From the NCBI GenBank assembly GCA_021405315.1, contig QWIH01000013.1:1-64000 (forward strand): a stretch of DNA of 64,000 nucleotides. The letters are read 5' to 3'. Both the position numbers and the translations under genes were made by a program. A model generated the notes under the pieces. The model had not been told where the DNA came from. It saw only the letters and a list, made by a program, of their open reading frames with translations, and searched no databases. How positions within the stretch are numbered: the first letter of the stretch is position 1; each line of letters starts with the position of its first letter. The DNA comes from Leptolyngbya sp. PLA1 (GTDB lineage Bacteria; Planctomycetota; Phycisphaerae; Phycisphaerales; UBA1924). Below, piece by piece: positions 35,072 through 44,012 of this stretch.

Positions 35072-36232
35072 ATGCGCCTTGCCGCCCGTTCCACGTTCGC
35101 GCTGGCCTGTGTCCTTGCCGCCGGAGCCGCTCACGCCCAGGTCGGCGAGGTCTGCGAAGACTCCATCCCCGTTGGAGAGGGCTCTTTCCCCTTCGACAAC
35201 TCCGGCCTGACCACCCAGATGCAGGTGGACTGCGCCCCGTCCAACAAGGACATCTGGTACATCTACACCCCGACCACCAGCGGCTACGCCACCATCGACA
35301 CCTGCGGTTCGTCCTTCGACACCGTCCTCGCCGTCGTTCTCGACTGCTTCGTGGACACCCAGTGCAACGACGACGCCTGCGGGCTGCAGAGCGTCATCGC
35401 CGGCGTCCCGGTCTTTGAGGGCATCAGCATCGGCATCCGCGTCGCCGCCTACGGCTCGACCGGCGCCGGCGGCTCGGGCGTCCTCAACATCAACGTCACC
35501 CCGCCCGCCCAGTGGGACGAACAGATCAACGGCCAGGCCGACGCCGGCCAGGAACTCAACACCGCGCAGGTCCCCACCGGCTCCGGCCCCTTCACCAGCA
35601 TCTCCGGCGGCTTTGACTGGGAGGGCGACTGCGATATCTACCAGATCAATGTCTGCGATGTCGGAGCCTTCTCCGCCACCACCGCCCTCAACACCGATCC
35701 CTTCTTCGACACCCGCCTCTTCCTCTTCGATTCCTCCGGCGCCGGTGTCACCTTCAACGACGACGTTCCCACCGGCACCCCGGGCGACGACACCCTCCTC
35801 TCTCACATCTCCGGTGCCTTCGTCCCCGCCACCGGAAACTACTACCTCGCCGTCACCCAGTACGACGACATGGCCCTCGACGGCATGGGCTCCGCCATGT
35901 GGGCCGAAACCCCCTTCAACACCGAGCGCGCACCCGACGGGCCCGGCAGCGCCGGCCCCCTCGCCTCCTGGCGCGGCGGCGGGCTGGACATCGGCGCCTA
36001 CCGCATCGACATGACCGGCGCCTGCTTCCCCGGCGGCGGCGGGCCCACCTGCGACCCCGACGTCAACCAGGACGGCAACGTCGATCAGGACGACGTCTCC
36101 TACCTCATCAACGTCGTCGGCGGCGGTGACAACCCCACCGGCATCGATCCCGACTTCAACCAGGACGGCAACGTCGATCAGGATGACGTCGCCGCACTCA
36201 TCAACACCGTCGGCGGCGGCGGCTGCCCCTGA
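35072..36232 (+). CDS. exported beta-sandwich protein with dockerin tail
   Basis: 386 residues, ATG behind AAGGAG. Signal peptide to about residue 20 (AHAQ). Two pre-peptidase-C-like beta domains are suggested: CEDSIPVGEGSFPFDNSG...DIWYIYTPTTSGYATIDTCG (about 23-130) and GDCDIYQINVCDVGAFSA...NYYLAVTQYDD (about 160-300). The final 60 residues (36050-36232) are the dockerin-like pair ending GGGGCP. No enzyme domain seen. A strong terminator follows at 36262. Confidence 0.82.
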   Translation: MRLAARSTFALACVLAAGAAHAQVGEVCEDSIPVGEGSFPFDNSGLTTQMQVDCAPSNKDIWYIYTPTTSGYATIDTCGSSFDTVLAVVLDCFVDTQCNDDACGLQSVIAGVPVFEGISIGIRVAAYGSTGAGGSGVLNINVTPPAQWDEQINGQADAGQELNTAQVPTGSGPFTSISGGFDWEGDCDIYQINVCDVGAFSATTALNTDPFFDTRLFLFDSSGAGVTFNDDVPTGTPGDDTLLSHISGAFVPATGNYYLAVTQYDDMALDGMGSAMWAETPFNTERAPDGPGSAGPLASWRGGGLDIGAYRIDMTGACFPGGGGPTCDPDVNQDGNVDQDDVSYLINVVGGGDNPTGIDPDFNQDGNVDQDDVAALINTVGGGGCP

Positions 36233-36261
36233 GCCCCGCATCCTGAATCCGTGACCCTTCG

Positions 36262-36296
36262 CAGGCCGTCCCACTCCGGGGCGGCCTGTTTTTCTT
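36262..36296 (+). terminator. intrinsic terminator after dockerin gene
   Basis: Eleven-pair stem (one T-G) with a 5-nt loop followed by TTTTTCTTC. Same arms as the hairpin at 11031-11059. Confidence 0.85.
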
Positions 36297-36330
36297 CTCT
36301 CCGCTCCTCCCGCGCCGCCAATGATCCCCC

Positions 36331-37308
36331 GTGCACGCTCACGCCAAACTCAACCTCATCCTCTCCGTCGGCCCGCCCAACCCGCCCGACACGGACCACC
36401 CCGGCTGGCACCCCATCTGCTCCTGGATGGCCCCCATCGACCTCGCCGACGAGCTCGATCTGACCCGCGCCGACGCGGCCAGCACCTACGCCATCGACTG
36501 GGCCCCAAACGCCCCCAGGCCCAGCCCCATCGACTGGCCCCTCGACACGGACCTCGCCGTCCGCGCCCATCGCGCGCTCGAGGCCCGCGTCGGCAAGCCC
36601 CTGCCCGTCCGCATGCACCTCCGCAAGCGGGTGCCCGTCGGCGGCGGCCTCGGGGGCGGCTCGTCGGACGCGGCAGCCATGCTCCTGGCCCTCCGCGACC
36701 TGTACGACCTCGACCTCGACGACACCTCGCTCGCACGCATCGGCGCCACGCTCGGCTCCGACGTCGCCTTCTTCTGCCGTGGCGAGCGCGATCCCGCACA
36801 GGCGATCGTCGAGGGCTTCGGCGAGCGCATCGAGCGCGTGCCCGGCGTCCCCGGCCGGGTGGTGCTCGTCATCCCGCCCTGGTCCTGTGCCACGCCCGCG
36901 GTCTATCGCGCCTTCGATGGCGTGATCGAAGAGGCCGACCGTCGCCGACGCATCGAGTGGGAGGTCGAGGCCCAATCGCGCGAAGCGAGAGGGGAGCACC
37001 GGGGGAGAGAGCCCCTCCCCCACCGCGTCCGCGCGGACCTGGTCCGCGCACGCATGCAGGCCTGCGGCTCGCGGCTCGATGGCACGCGACTCTTCAACGA
37101 CCTCTGGCCCGCCTCCTGCCTTGTCGAGCCCCGCCTCGCCGACCTCGCGTCCTCGCTCCGCCGCGTCACCCGTGAAGACGTGCACCTCACCGGGAGCGGG
37201 AGCTGCCTGTTCATCGCCACGGCCAAGCCCGAGAAAGCGCTCGAACAGTGCCTGCGCGTGGTCGCCCCCGTGGAAGGCGCAGCGGCGGTGATCTGCTCGT
37301 TGTGCTGA
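36331..37308 (+). CDS. ispE: 4-diphosphocytidyl-2-C-methyl-D-erythritol kinase
   Basis: 325 residues from GTG. GHMP kinase pattern: AHAKLNLILSV (catalytic Lys), ATP loop PVGGGLGGGSSDAAAML, GSDVAFF (Asp) and the late LTGSGSCLFI loop. IspE phosphorylates CDP-methylerythritol in the MEP pathway for isoprenoids, in the cytosol. Length is slightly above the typical 280-300, with an insert around 215-235 (EVEAQSREARGEHRGREP). An AATGAT element ends 5 nt before the GTG, so this may also be leaderless. Confidence 0.92.
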   Translation: MHAHAKLNLILSVGPPNPPDTDHPGWHPICSWMAPIDLADELDLTRADAASTYAIDWAPNAPRPSPIDWPLDTDLAVRAHRALEARVGKPLPVRMHLRKRVPVGGGLGGGSSDAAAMLLALRDLYDLDLDDTSLARIGATLGSDVAFFCRGERDPAQAIVEGFGERIERVPGVPGRVVLVIPPWSCATPAVYRAFDGVIEEADRRRRIEWEVEAQSREARGEHRGREPLPHRVRADLVRARMQACGSRLDGTRLFNDLWPASCLVEPRLADLASSLRRVTREDVHLTGSGSCLFIATAKPEKALEQCLRVVAPVEGAAAVICSLC

Positions 37309-37318
37309 CCCCGCACGC

Positions 37319-37324
37319 TATCAT
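37319..37324 (+). promoter_or_regulatory. -10 box TATCAT of pepA
   Basis: TATCAT 29 nt before ATG 37354; the leader carries CAGGAGC. Confidence 0.45.
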
Positions 37325-37353
37325 CCCTGCTCATCCCGATCTCAGGAGCAGGC

Positions 37354-38841
37354 ATGTTCACATCCATCAGCGTCGGCGGCGAGAGCACCAGCACCGTGAT
37401 CGTCGCCCGATTCAAGGGCCAGCCTCTCGATCATGCCACGCTGAAGCGGCTCCAGAAGCTCGGCGCCGCGGCCGCCGCGGTGGCCGCCTGCGAGCGTGCG
37501 GACGCCACCGGCGACGCCGGGACGTTCGTCGAGGCCTACCCGGGCGGACAGGTGGACCGCCTGATCATCGCCGGCCTCGGTGACGCCAAGGCCCTCACCC
37601 TCGACTCGATCCGCACGCTGGGTGGCAATGCCGGACGCCGCCTCGCCGCCGCGAAGGCAACCTCGGCCCTCATCGACCTCGCCGGACCTCTCAACGCCGC
37701 GGGGCTCGATGCGCGCCGCGCAGGTCAGGCTTTCGGCGAGGGCCTGGGCCTCATCGGCTGGGTCTGTGATTCCTTCCGGGGCAAGGCGACCGACGCGCCC
37801 CAGCGCACCCCGCTCAAGGTCCGCGGCGACGCCGCCAAGTTCACCCAGGGCCTCGAGACGGGCCTCGGGCTTGCGGAGGGCGCCAACCTCGCCCGCACTC
37901 TCAGCCAGACCCCCCCCAACATCGCCACCACCGGCTTCATGGCCGCCCAGGCGAAGGCCCTCGCCAAGCAGTGCGGCATGGCCTTCAAGGAGTGGGAGGG
38001 CGATGCCCTCGAAAAGGAACGCTTCACCGGCCTCATCAACGTGGGCAAGGCCAGCGAGAACAAGCCCCGCCTGGTCCGCCTCGAATACAAGCCCGAAGGG
38101 AAGGCCGACGGCAAGCCGATCGTCCTCGTCGGCAAGACCATGACCTACGACACCGGCGGCCTCTCCCTGAAGATCAACAACGGCATGGTGGGCATGAAGC
38201 GCGACAAGGACGGCGGGTGCGCCGTGCTCGGCGCCATGCACGCCGTCGCCACCGTGCTCAAGCCCAAGCGCCGCGTCGTCGCCCTCCTCTCCATCGCCGA
38301 GAACTCCATCTCCGACGAGGCCTACCGCCCCGACGACGTCATCACGTACCGCAACGGCGTGACCGTCGAAGTCACCAACACCGACGCCGAGGGCCGCCTG
38401 GTCCTCGCCGACGCCCTCTGCTGGGCCTGCGAGAAGGAAAGCCCCGCCTGCGTCATCGACATCGCGACGCTGACCGGGGGCGTCGTGGTCGCCCTGGGCA
38501 GCACCTTCGCCGGCATGTTCTGCGAAGACGACAAGCTCCGCGCCCGGGTCGAGGCTGCCTCCGCCCTCACCGGCGAGCGCGTGTGGCGCCTGCCCATGCA
38601 CAGCGAGTACCGCGACCTCATGAAGAGCCCGGTCGCGGACATCCTCAACAGCAACCCCAACCGCAAGGCGCACCCGATCCAGGGCGCCGCGTTCCTGTCG
38701 TACTTCGTCACCGAGGGCACACCCTGGTGCCACCTCGATATCGCGGGCGTCCACGCCGCGGAGAAGAACGCCGGGTGCTTCATCGAGGGACCCACCGGCT
38801 GGGGCGCACGCCTGCTCGCGACGCTCGCCTCGTCCTACTGA
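37354..38841 (+). CDS. pepA: leucyl aminopeptidase (M17)
   Basis: 495 residues, the family's usual length. Catalytic C-terminal domain carries VGKTMTYDTGGLSLK (Lys and Asp ligands), MKRDKDGGCAVLGAM and NTDAEGRLVLADAL (Asp, Glu, Arg). The N-terminal half is the macrodomain-like M17 domain. Two-metal cytosolic hexameric exopeptidase removing N-terminal residues. In some bacteria PepA also binds DNA; nothing here addresses that. The stop overlaps the convergent hydrolase gene by 7 nt. Confidence 0.95.
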   Translation: MFTSISVGGESTSTVIVARFKGQPLDHATLKRLQKLGAAAAAVAACERADATGDAGTFVEAYPGGQVDRLIIAGLGDAKALTLDSIRTLGGNAGRRLAAAKATSALIDLAGPLNAAGLDARRAGQAFGEGLGLIGWVCDSFRGKATDAPQRTPLKVRGDAAKFTQGLETGLGLAEGANLARTLSQTPPNIATTGFMAAQAKALAKQCGMAFKEWEGDALEKERFTGLINVGKASENKPRLVRLEYKPEGKADGKPIVLVGKTMTYDTGGLSLKINNGMVGMKRDKDGGCAVLGAMHAVATVLKPKRRVVALLSIAENSISDEAYRPDDVITYRNGVTVEVTNTDAEGRLVLADALCWACEKESPACVIDIATLTGGVVVALGSTFAGMFCEDDKLRARVEAASALTGERVWRLPMHSEYRDLMKSPVADILNSNPNRKAHPIQGAAFLSYFVTEGTPWCHLDIAGVHAAEKNAGCFIEGPTGWGARLLATLASSY

Positions 38842-40079
38842 CCGCCCCTCTCGCCCGCGCGCATCATCTCCACCACCTTGCCCATCAGCCCGTTGGGCAC
38901 CGGCACGGTCAGGTTGTACTGCGTGATCCTCCAGCCCCGCTCCGTCCGGATCAGGGCGCCCGTTCCGCGGCACAGCCCGAGCTTCGCGTTCTGCAGGTCC
39001 TCGTCGAACCACGCCGTGTTCCCGTCCGGAGAGACGCCCACCGACCGCCGCCCCGGGGTGTACGTCCACGCCGTCTCCCGCTCGAAGTACGGCCTCGACC
39101 ACTCCTTGAACTCCTCGACCGTCCATCGCTCCGCGGGGTCCGTCCCCAGGAAGACCCCGCCCGGCGCAAAGTGCGCGAAGTACCGCTCCTCGTCCGCCTT
39201 CGCCGCCGCGTCGTGGAAGTCGTCCAGGACCAGCCCGATGGCCTTCGACGCGGCGTCCCGGGCGAGCTGCGCCGCCCTCGCCGCGGGCCGGCGGAGGTTC
39301 AGCAGATCGAAAAGCTCCCCCGGCTCGAGTGTCAGCACGTGCGCCTGCCCCGGCACCACTCGGAGCGAGCACTCACCCCCCAACGCTCGCACCTGCTCGC
39401 TGGTGCGTTTGCTCTCCGTCACCCAGTAGTCATTGTCTCCCTGGCCCACCAGGAGCGCCGTCGGCACGTTCTTCAGACGATCAAGCCTCGCGTAGTCCGC
39501 CGCCGAGGGAGGCACGCCGGGAAGACCCGTCAGCGACGCGTACCGGCCCGGTGAGTCCAGCGCCGCCCGGAACGCCGCCCGCCCCCCGTTGCTCGATCCG
39601 GCGATGTGCACGAGCCCGTTCTCCGACCGCACCGTCTTCGCCACCTCGTCCAGAAGTTCGCCCACCAGCCCCGCGGCGGAATCGACGAACGAGCGGCCCG
39701 CGGGCGCCGCCGGACACACCACCACCCACCCCCGCTTCCTCGCCTCGGCCTTCCAGTACATCGCCAGGCACCGCCGCACCATTTCCTCGCTCTGGTCACC
39801 CGGGGGCAGCACCAGCAGCGTGGGCCAGGCCCGCACGGGGTCATACCCCTCGGGCTCCAGCAGCACATAGCGCACCAAAGTGCCATCGCTCGCGGTGAAC
39901 GAGCGGAACTCCTCGGTCGACGGCGGGGCGGGGGTGGCCTCCGCCTCGGGTGCCTTCGCCGGCTCGGGCTGCGCGGGCGTGCCCGCGGCGGGCGGCTGCG
40001 TCTCGGGGGACGGCTGCGCCGCGCCGAGGACGGCACTCAGGGCGTACGCCAGGCACACCGCGACTCGTTCGAGCTTCAT
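38835..40079 (-). CDS. exported alpha/beta hydrolase fused to NTF2-like domain
   Basis: 414 residues; ATG 40079 gives a signal peptide MKLERVAVCLAYALSAVLGAA. A Pro/Ala/Glu-rich linker (about 22-52) leads to an alpha/beta hydrolase domain (about 55-265) with nucleophile GSSNGG, Asp in GQGDNDYW and His in GQAHVLTL. A second domain (about 285-410) resembles SnoaL/NTF2-like folds: DDFHDAAAKADEERYFAHFA and WTVEEFKEWSRPYF. Likely a periplasmic esterase or peptidase; the NTF2-like part may aid dimerisation. The frame continues upstream but across the antisense of the tRNA. Confidence 0.8.
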   Translation of the reverse strand: MKLERVAVCLAYALSAVLGAAQPSPETQPPAAGTPAQPEPAKAPEAEATPAPPSTEEFRSFTASDGTLVRYVLLEPEGYDPVRAWPTLLVLPPGDQSEEMVRRCLAMYWKAEARKRGWVVVCPAAPAGRSFVDSAAGLVGELLDEVAKTVRSENGLVHIAGSSNGGRAAFRAALDSPGRYASLTGLPGVPPSAADYARLDRLKNVPTALLVGQGDNDYWVTESKRTSEQVRALGGECSLRVVPGQAHVLTLEPGELFDLLNLRRPAARAAQLARDAASKAIGLVLDDFHDAAAKADEERYFAHFAPGGVFLGTDPAERWTVEEFKEWSRPYFERETAWTYTPGRRSVGVSPDGNTAWFDEDLQNAKLGLCRGTGALIRTERGWRITQYNLTVPVPNGLMGKVVEMMRAGERGGQ

Positions 40080-40136
40080 GCGACATTGTTGCCGCCCCGG
40101 GCGGCTGGGCTCCTGCCTCCCTAATGTCCAGCTTCC

Positions 40137-40210
40137 GGCCCCGTAGCTCAGTTGGATAGAGCACCGTGCTTCGAACGCGGGGGTCGCAGGTTCGAGTCCT
40201 GCCGGGGTCG
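40137..40210 (+). tRNA. tRNA-Arg (anticodon TCG)
   Basis: 74 nt folding into a cloverleaf: acceptor GGCCCCG with CGGGGTC (one G-U), D-stem GCTC/GAGC, anticodon stem CCGTG/CGCGG with loop CTTCGAA giving TCG, and T-arm GCAGG/CCTGC with loop TTCGAGT. Reads CGA arginine codons. No encoded CCA. A TTTT follows closely. It lies 60 nt before glycyl-tRNA synthetase. Confidence 0.95.
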
Positions 40211-40270
40211 TTTTCAAGGCCCGCCGCCGGTGCCGCGCTACCCATTGCCCTCTCTCCAGGAACCACTTCC

Positions 40271-41836
40271 ATGTCCGATGCGCCCGCGACCAACGCCCCG
40301 AAGTCCATGGACGCCATCATGGCCCTCTGCAAACGCAGAGGCTTCATCTTCCAGGCCAGCGACATCTACGGCGGGATCAACGGCTTCTGGGACTACGGCC
40401 CCCTCGGCGCCCAGATGAAGAAGAACCTCCGCGAGGCCTGGTGGCAGGACATGATCATGAACCCCGCCTGGGGCAAGAAGGGCCCCAACGGCGAACGCGT
40501 CCGCTGCGTCCCCGTCGAGACCCGCATCATCCAGCACCCGAAGGTCTGGGAGGCCAGCGGCCACGTCGGCGGCTTCAACGACCCGATGGTGGATTGCCGC
40601 GAGACCAAGCAGCGCTACCGCTACGACCATGTCAGCGTGTTTGTTCCCGCGGCGGGTGACGCGGGCGACAAGCCGATGTTTGCGTTCATGAAGGACGCGC
40701 CCAGCGAACCCAAGCAACAGAAGAAGGCGGAGAAGGCCTTCGGCACGGTCAAGGTCGTGCCACTCACAAGCATCCCCGTTGCGCAGTTCGGGAGGGTTCT
40801 GGGCCCTGATGCTGAAAAAGTCGGCACGCTCACCGAGCCGAAGCAGTTCAACCTCATGTTCTCGACGCACGTCGGCGCCACCGCATCCGCCGATGACAAG
40901 GCATATCTCCGCCCCGAGACCGCCCAGGGCATCTTCGTCCAGTTCAAGAACGTCGTGGACTCCACGCGCGTCAAGGTTCCCTTCGGCATCGGCAACACCG
41001 GCACCTCCTTCCGAAACGAGGTCACGCCCCGCAACTTCACCTTCCGATCACGCGAGTTCGAGCAGGCCGAGCTCGAGTTCTTCTGCCACCCCTCCGAATC
41101 ACAGGACTGGTACCGCTTCTGGCGCGACTTCCGCATGGAGTGGTGGCAGTCCATCGGCCTCAAGGGCGAGAACCTCATCCTCCGCGAGCACGACAAGGAC
41201 GAGCTCTCCCACTACTCCTGCGGCACCAGCGACGTCGAGTACCGCTTCCCCTTCACCGCGCCCGGCTTCGGCGAGCTCGAGGGCATCGCCCACCGGGGTG
41301 ACTACGACCTCACCCAGCACGCCAGGCACAGCGGCGCCAAGCTCGAGTACTTCGACCAGGCGCGGGGCGAGAAGCTCCCCAACGGCTCAACCAAGGGCGA
41401 GCGGTACATGCCCCACTGCATCGAGCCCGCCGCCGGGCTGGACCGGGGCGTGCTCGCGCTGCTCTGCGAGGCGTACACGGTGGACCCCAGCCGCCCGAGC
41501 CCGGAGCTCATGAAGTTCCACCCGCGCATCGCCCCCATCAAGGCCGCGATCTTTCCGCTGGTGGACAAGGACGGCATGCCCGAAGTCGCCGAGAAGCTCT
41601 ACGACGAGCTCTTCGCCCGCTTCGGCCGCCAGGGCTTCATCGAGATGGACGCCAAGCAGTCCATCGGCAAGCGCTACGCCCGCATGGACGAGGCCGGCTG
41701 CCCATTCTGCTTCACCATCGACGGCCAGACGCTCACCGACCAGACCGTCACCTGCCGCGACCGCGACACCGGCTCGCAGCAGCGCCTCGCGCTCTCGCAG
41801 GTCGGCGCGTTCCTCGCTGAGAAGCTGGGGGGCTGA
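40271..41836 (+). CDS. glyQS: glycyl-tRNA synthetase, single-chain type
   Basis: 521 residues, ATG preceded by CAGGAACC. Dimeric class II GlyRS landmarks: ALCKRRGFIFQASDIYGG, FWDYGPLGAQMKKNL, YLRPETAQGIFVQFKN, motif 2 SFRNEVTPRNFTFRSREF, and motif 3 LDRGVLALL. Anticodon-binding domain about 415-521. Charges tRNA-Gly in the cytosol. The eukaryote-like alpha2 form, not the alpha2beta2 form of E. coli. The upstream frame runs through the tRNA and is not used. Confidence 0.96.
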   Translation: MSDAPATNAPKSMDAIMALCKRRGFIFQASDIYGGINGFWDYGPLGAQMKKNLREAWWQDMIMNPAWGKKGPNGERVRCVPVETRIIQHPKVWEASGHVGGFNDPMVDCRETKQRYRYDHVSVFVPAAGDAGDKPMFAFMKDAPSEPKQQKKAEKAFGTVKVVPLTSIPVAQFGRVLGPDAEKVGTLTEPKQFNLMFSTHVGATASADDKAYLRPETAQGIFVQFKNVVDSTRVKVPFGIGNTGTSFRNEVTPRNFTFRSREFEQAELEFFCHPSESQDWYRFWRDFRMEWWQSIGLKGENLILREHDKDELSHYSCGTSDVEYRFPFTAPGFGELEGIAHRGDYDLTQHARHSGAKLEYFDQARGEKLPNGSTKGERYMPHCIEPAAGLDRGVLALLCEAYTVDPSRPSPELMKFHPRIAPIKAAIFPLVDKDGMPEVAEKLYDELFARFGRQGFIEMDAKQSIGKRYARMDEAGCPFCFTIDGQTLTDQTVTCRDRDTGSQQRLALSQVGAFLAEKLGG

Positions 41837-41853
41837 ACGGCTCGGGGCCCGAC

Positions 41854-42867
41854 CTAGCGCGCTCGCTGCGTCGGCCACAGCACCACCGGCACACGCGCCA
41901 TCAACGCCCCATCGGGGCCACGAACCACCACCACCGCCCCGTCCGGCCCGCGGAGGCGTGTGACCGCCAGACGGATGGTCGTGCCCTCGATCGTCGCCGA
42001 GAGCCCCTCGATTCCCGGCTCCACCTCGAGCGTGCACGCGGGCAACTCGGTCGAACTCCCGACGGGTCGCAGCCGAACCTCCGCCCTGGCCGGCTCACCG
42101 ACGCTCGCGCGCAACCGCGCCGCGCCGGGCGAGGCCGCCCAGGGCAGCACGGTCCGCACGCGAATGGGTACACGCAGGGCCGCCGCCTCCGGCGCGGAGC
42201 CGACCGACACCCAGCCGTCGAAGATGCCGGGCGGCGTCGGGCCCAGTTCGAGGCCGGCGCGCACCGCGGACGGGCCATCGGGCGCCGTGACATCCTGGAA
42301 CGCGACGGGCTGAATCCAGAGGCCAGGTCCCGCCGAGATCACCGGGCGCAGCGCATCCGGCGCCATCGCGTTGGTGGTGGCCTCCCGGACCCACATCGGC
42401 ACGCGGAGCGGCTCGCCCGCGACGCACCACGCCGCGATCTCCGTCGGCCGCACAACCAGATCCGTCGAGGGCGAGTACCGCACCACGACCTCGCCCTCGA
42501 CCGAGCGGAGTTGCTCGTCCACACTCCACGACACGACGTACTTCGCCGACAGGTCTTGCGCCGGGCCGGCCGGGACCGCCGTCCCCACGATCCGGATCGT
42601 GAACTCGGCCCCCGGGCTCACGGCTTCCGGCTTCGCGGTCGCCTGCAGGCACCCGCACGAGACCCAACTGATTCTCGGGCGCAGCGCGTGCTCGGACGTA
42701 TTGCGGAACCGGAGTTCCCGCACCACCGCCACACCACCGTGAACCGTGCCAAGGTCCTCCGGCGTCGCGCTGATGAGCCGGAAGGGCTCCGCGGGGGGCT
42801 CCGAGACCGGCGCCGGAGGCTGCCCGGGACACGTGCCCAGCGCCAGCACGACCATCGCGAGCATCAT
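41854..42867 (-). CDS. exported DUF1573 protein
   Basis: 337 residues; ATG 42867 overlaps the preceding stop (ATGA) behind GGAGG. Signal peptide near residues 1-15, possibly with a lipobox-like GTC. DUF1573 (Ig/ASPM-like fold) at about 25-130: LGTVHGGVAVVRELRFRNTS with the diagnostic SCGCLQA. A further beta-rich half (about 140-337) looks like two more Ig-like domains. DUF1573 proteins are exported beta-sandwiches of unclear function. Last gene of a three-gene coupled operon. Confidence 0.82.
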   Translation of the reverse strand: MMLAMVVLALGTCPGQPPAPVSEPPAEPFRLISATPEDLGTVHGGVAVVRELRFRNTSEHALRPRISWVSCGCLQATAKPEAVSPGAEFTIRIVGTAVPAGPAQDLSAKYVVSWSVDEQLRSVEGEVVVRYSPSTDLVVRPTEIAAWCVAGEPLRVPMWVREATTNAMAPDALRPVISAGPGLWIQPVAFQDVTAPDGPSAVRAGLELGPTPPGIFDGWVSVGSAPEAAALRVPIRVRTVLPWAASPGAARLRASVGEPARAEVRLRPVGSSTELPACTLEVEPGIEGLSATIEGTTIRLAVTRLRGPDGAVVVVRGPDGALMARVPVVLWPTQRAR

Positions 42868-44012
42868 CGCGCCTCCTGCGGCTCGCCAAGCAGCCGCATC
42901 GCCCCGGGGCGCATCTCCCGCCAGGTCGTCCACACGCCCGTCAGCCCGTCGTACATCCTCGTGTCGGACAGCATCCGATCCGCAAAACGCCGCAGGGGCG
43001 TCCGCGGCGTGAGCGTCGCGGACTCGATGAACAGCACCTGGGGACAGACGATCTCCTGGTCCGGCCTTCCCGCGCCAATCGGGAGATACACGGTGCCGAT
43101 GACAATACTCCCGGGCTTCCAGCCCCCTTCGAAGATTTCACGCATCTGCCCCCGCAGGGCCTCGCCGACGCCGAACTCATCGAGGGGAAGGCCCTCGAGC
43201 GAGTTGGCCCGTTCGAAGTCCTGCAGCCGCTCCGGCGGTAACTCCGGGACGCGCTCCAGTGCCTCGTACCCATGCACGATGGCGATCCGCGGGAGCCACA
43301 CCCCCCGCTCGGCCTCGAACACGTCCACGACGCGCGTCTCCTCTCCCACCTGCCCGGTTCCGAGCCTGACCAGGCGGATCACCCGCGGACAGAACCCGTG
43401 ATCCGGATCCACCCGAACCTCGAGATCGAGTGCGCCCGCCGAGATCGGCGCCGCGTCCCGCGCGCGGATGCCCGGCCACGGCTCCGACGCCGTCGGCTCA
43501 AGGTACTCGCGAGATGACGCCGCAGCGATCACCTCGGGGAGCGAGCGGCCCCGTCGTGTGGCCTGAAGATCCGTGAGTCTTCCCAGACACCCCCAGAGGG
43601 TCGGGCCCCACACGTGGAAGTTGGTCGGCTCGGTCAGCATCCCCTCGTCGAGGTCGAGGTCCGCGCACGCGCGAACACCCCCGTTGCCGAAGCTCACCTC
43701 CTCCTTGAAGGTGACGTTCCAATCGTCCTCCGGGCCCGAGCGGCGGTGCCTGATGTCCAGACCCCAGTTCCAACGCTCGTCCATGTATCGCCCCGAGGAC
43801 TCCAGGAGCGACCACGTGGGCCTGTGCGCAAGCTGGCACGGGGGGAGGTACGTGCGCTGCCGCCACTCCACCGCCGCCGTGTCCGCCGAGTAGCCCTCGA
43901 TCGCCGCGACCAGGGCACGAAGCTCGGGTCCCCCAGTCGGCGCGGCCGTGGGCGGCTGGCCTCCATACGCCATGGAGCACACGAGCACCGCCATGGCCGG
44001 GAGCACGCTCAC
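42864..44012 (-). CDS. exported protein of unknown function, coupled operon
   Basis: 382 residues using GTG 44012, which overlaps the preceding gene's stop as GTGA; a longer frame exists but would overlap that gene. Signal peptide SVLPAMAVLVCSMAYGG. The body is mixed alpha/beta with conserved-looking aromatics (RYMDERWNWGLDIRHRR, FHVWGPTLWGCLGRL) and resembles LolA-like or outer-membrane lipoprotein sorting folds only loosely. No recognised family. Coupled on both sides, so it probably acts stoichiometrically with the cysteine-rich and DUF1573 proteins. Confidence 0.72.
   Translation of the reverse strand: MSVLPAMAVLVCSMAYGGQPPTAAPTGGPELRALVAAIEGYSADTAAVEWRQRTYLPPCQLAHRPTWSLLESSGRYMDERWNWGLDIRHRRSGPEDDWNVTFKEEVSFGNGGVRACADLDLDEGMLTEPTNFHVWGPTLWGCLGRLTDLQATRRGRSLPEVIAAASSREYLEPTASEPWPGIRARDAAPISAGALDLEVRVDPDHGFCPRVIRLVRLGTGQVGEETRVVDVFEAERGVWLPRIAIVHGYEALERVPELPPERLQDFERANSLEGLPLDEFGVGEALRGQMREIFEGGWKPGSIVIGTVYLPIGAGRPDQEIVCPQVLFIESATLTPRTPLRRFADRMLSDTRMYDGLTGVWTTWREMRPGAMRLLGEPQEAR

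Noticed and set aside
39841-40365. Antisense frame over the tRNA containing a TCDPRVRSTVLYPTELRG-like peptide
   Set aside because: This is the well-known spurious translation of the reverse complement of a tRNA; the tRNA-Arg cloverleaf explains it.
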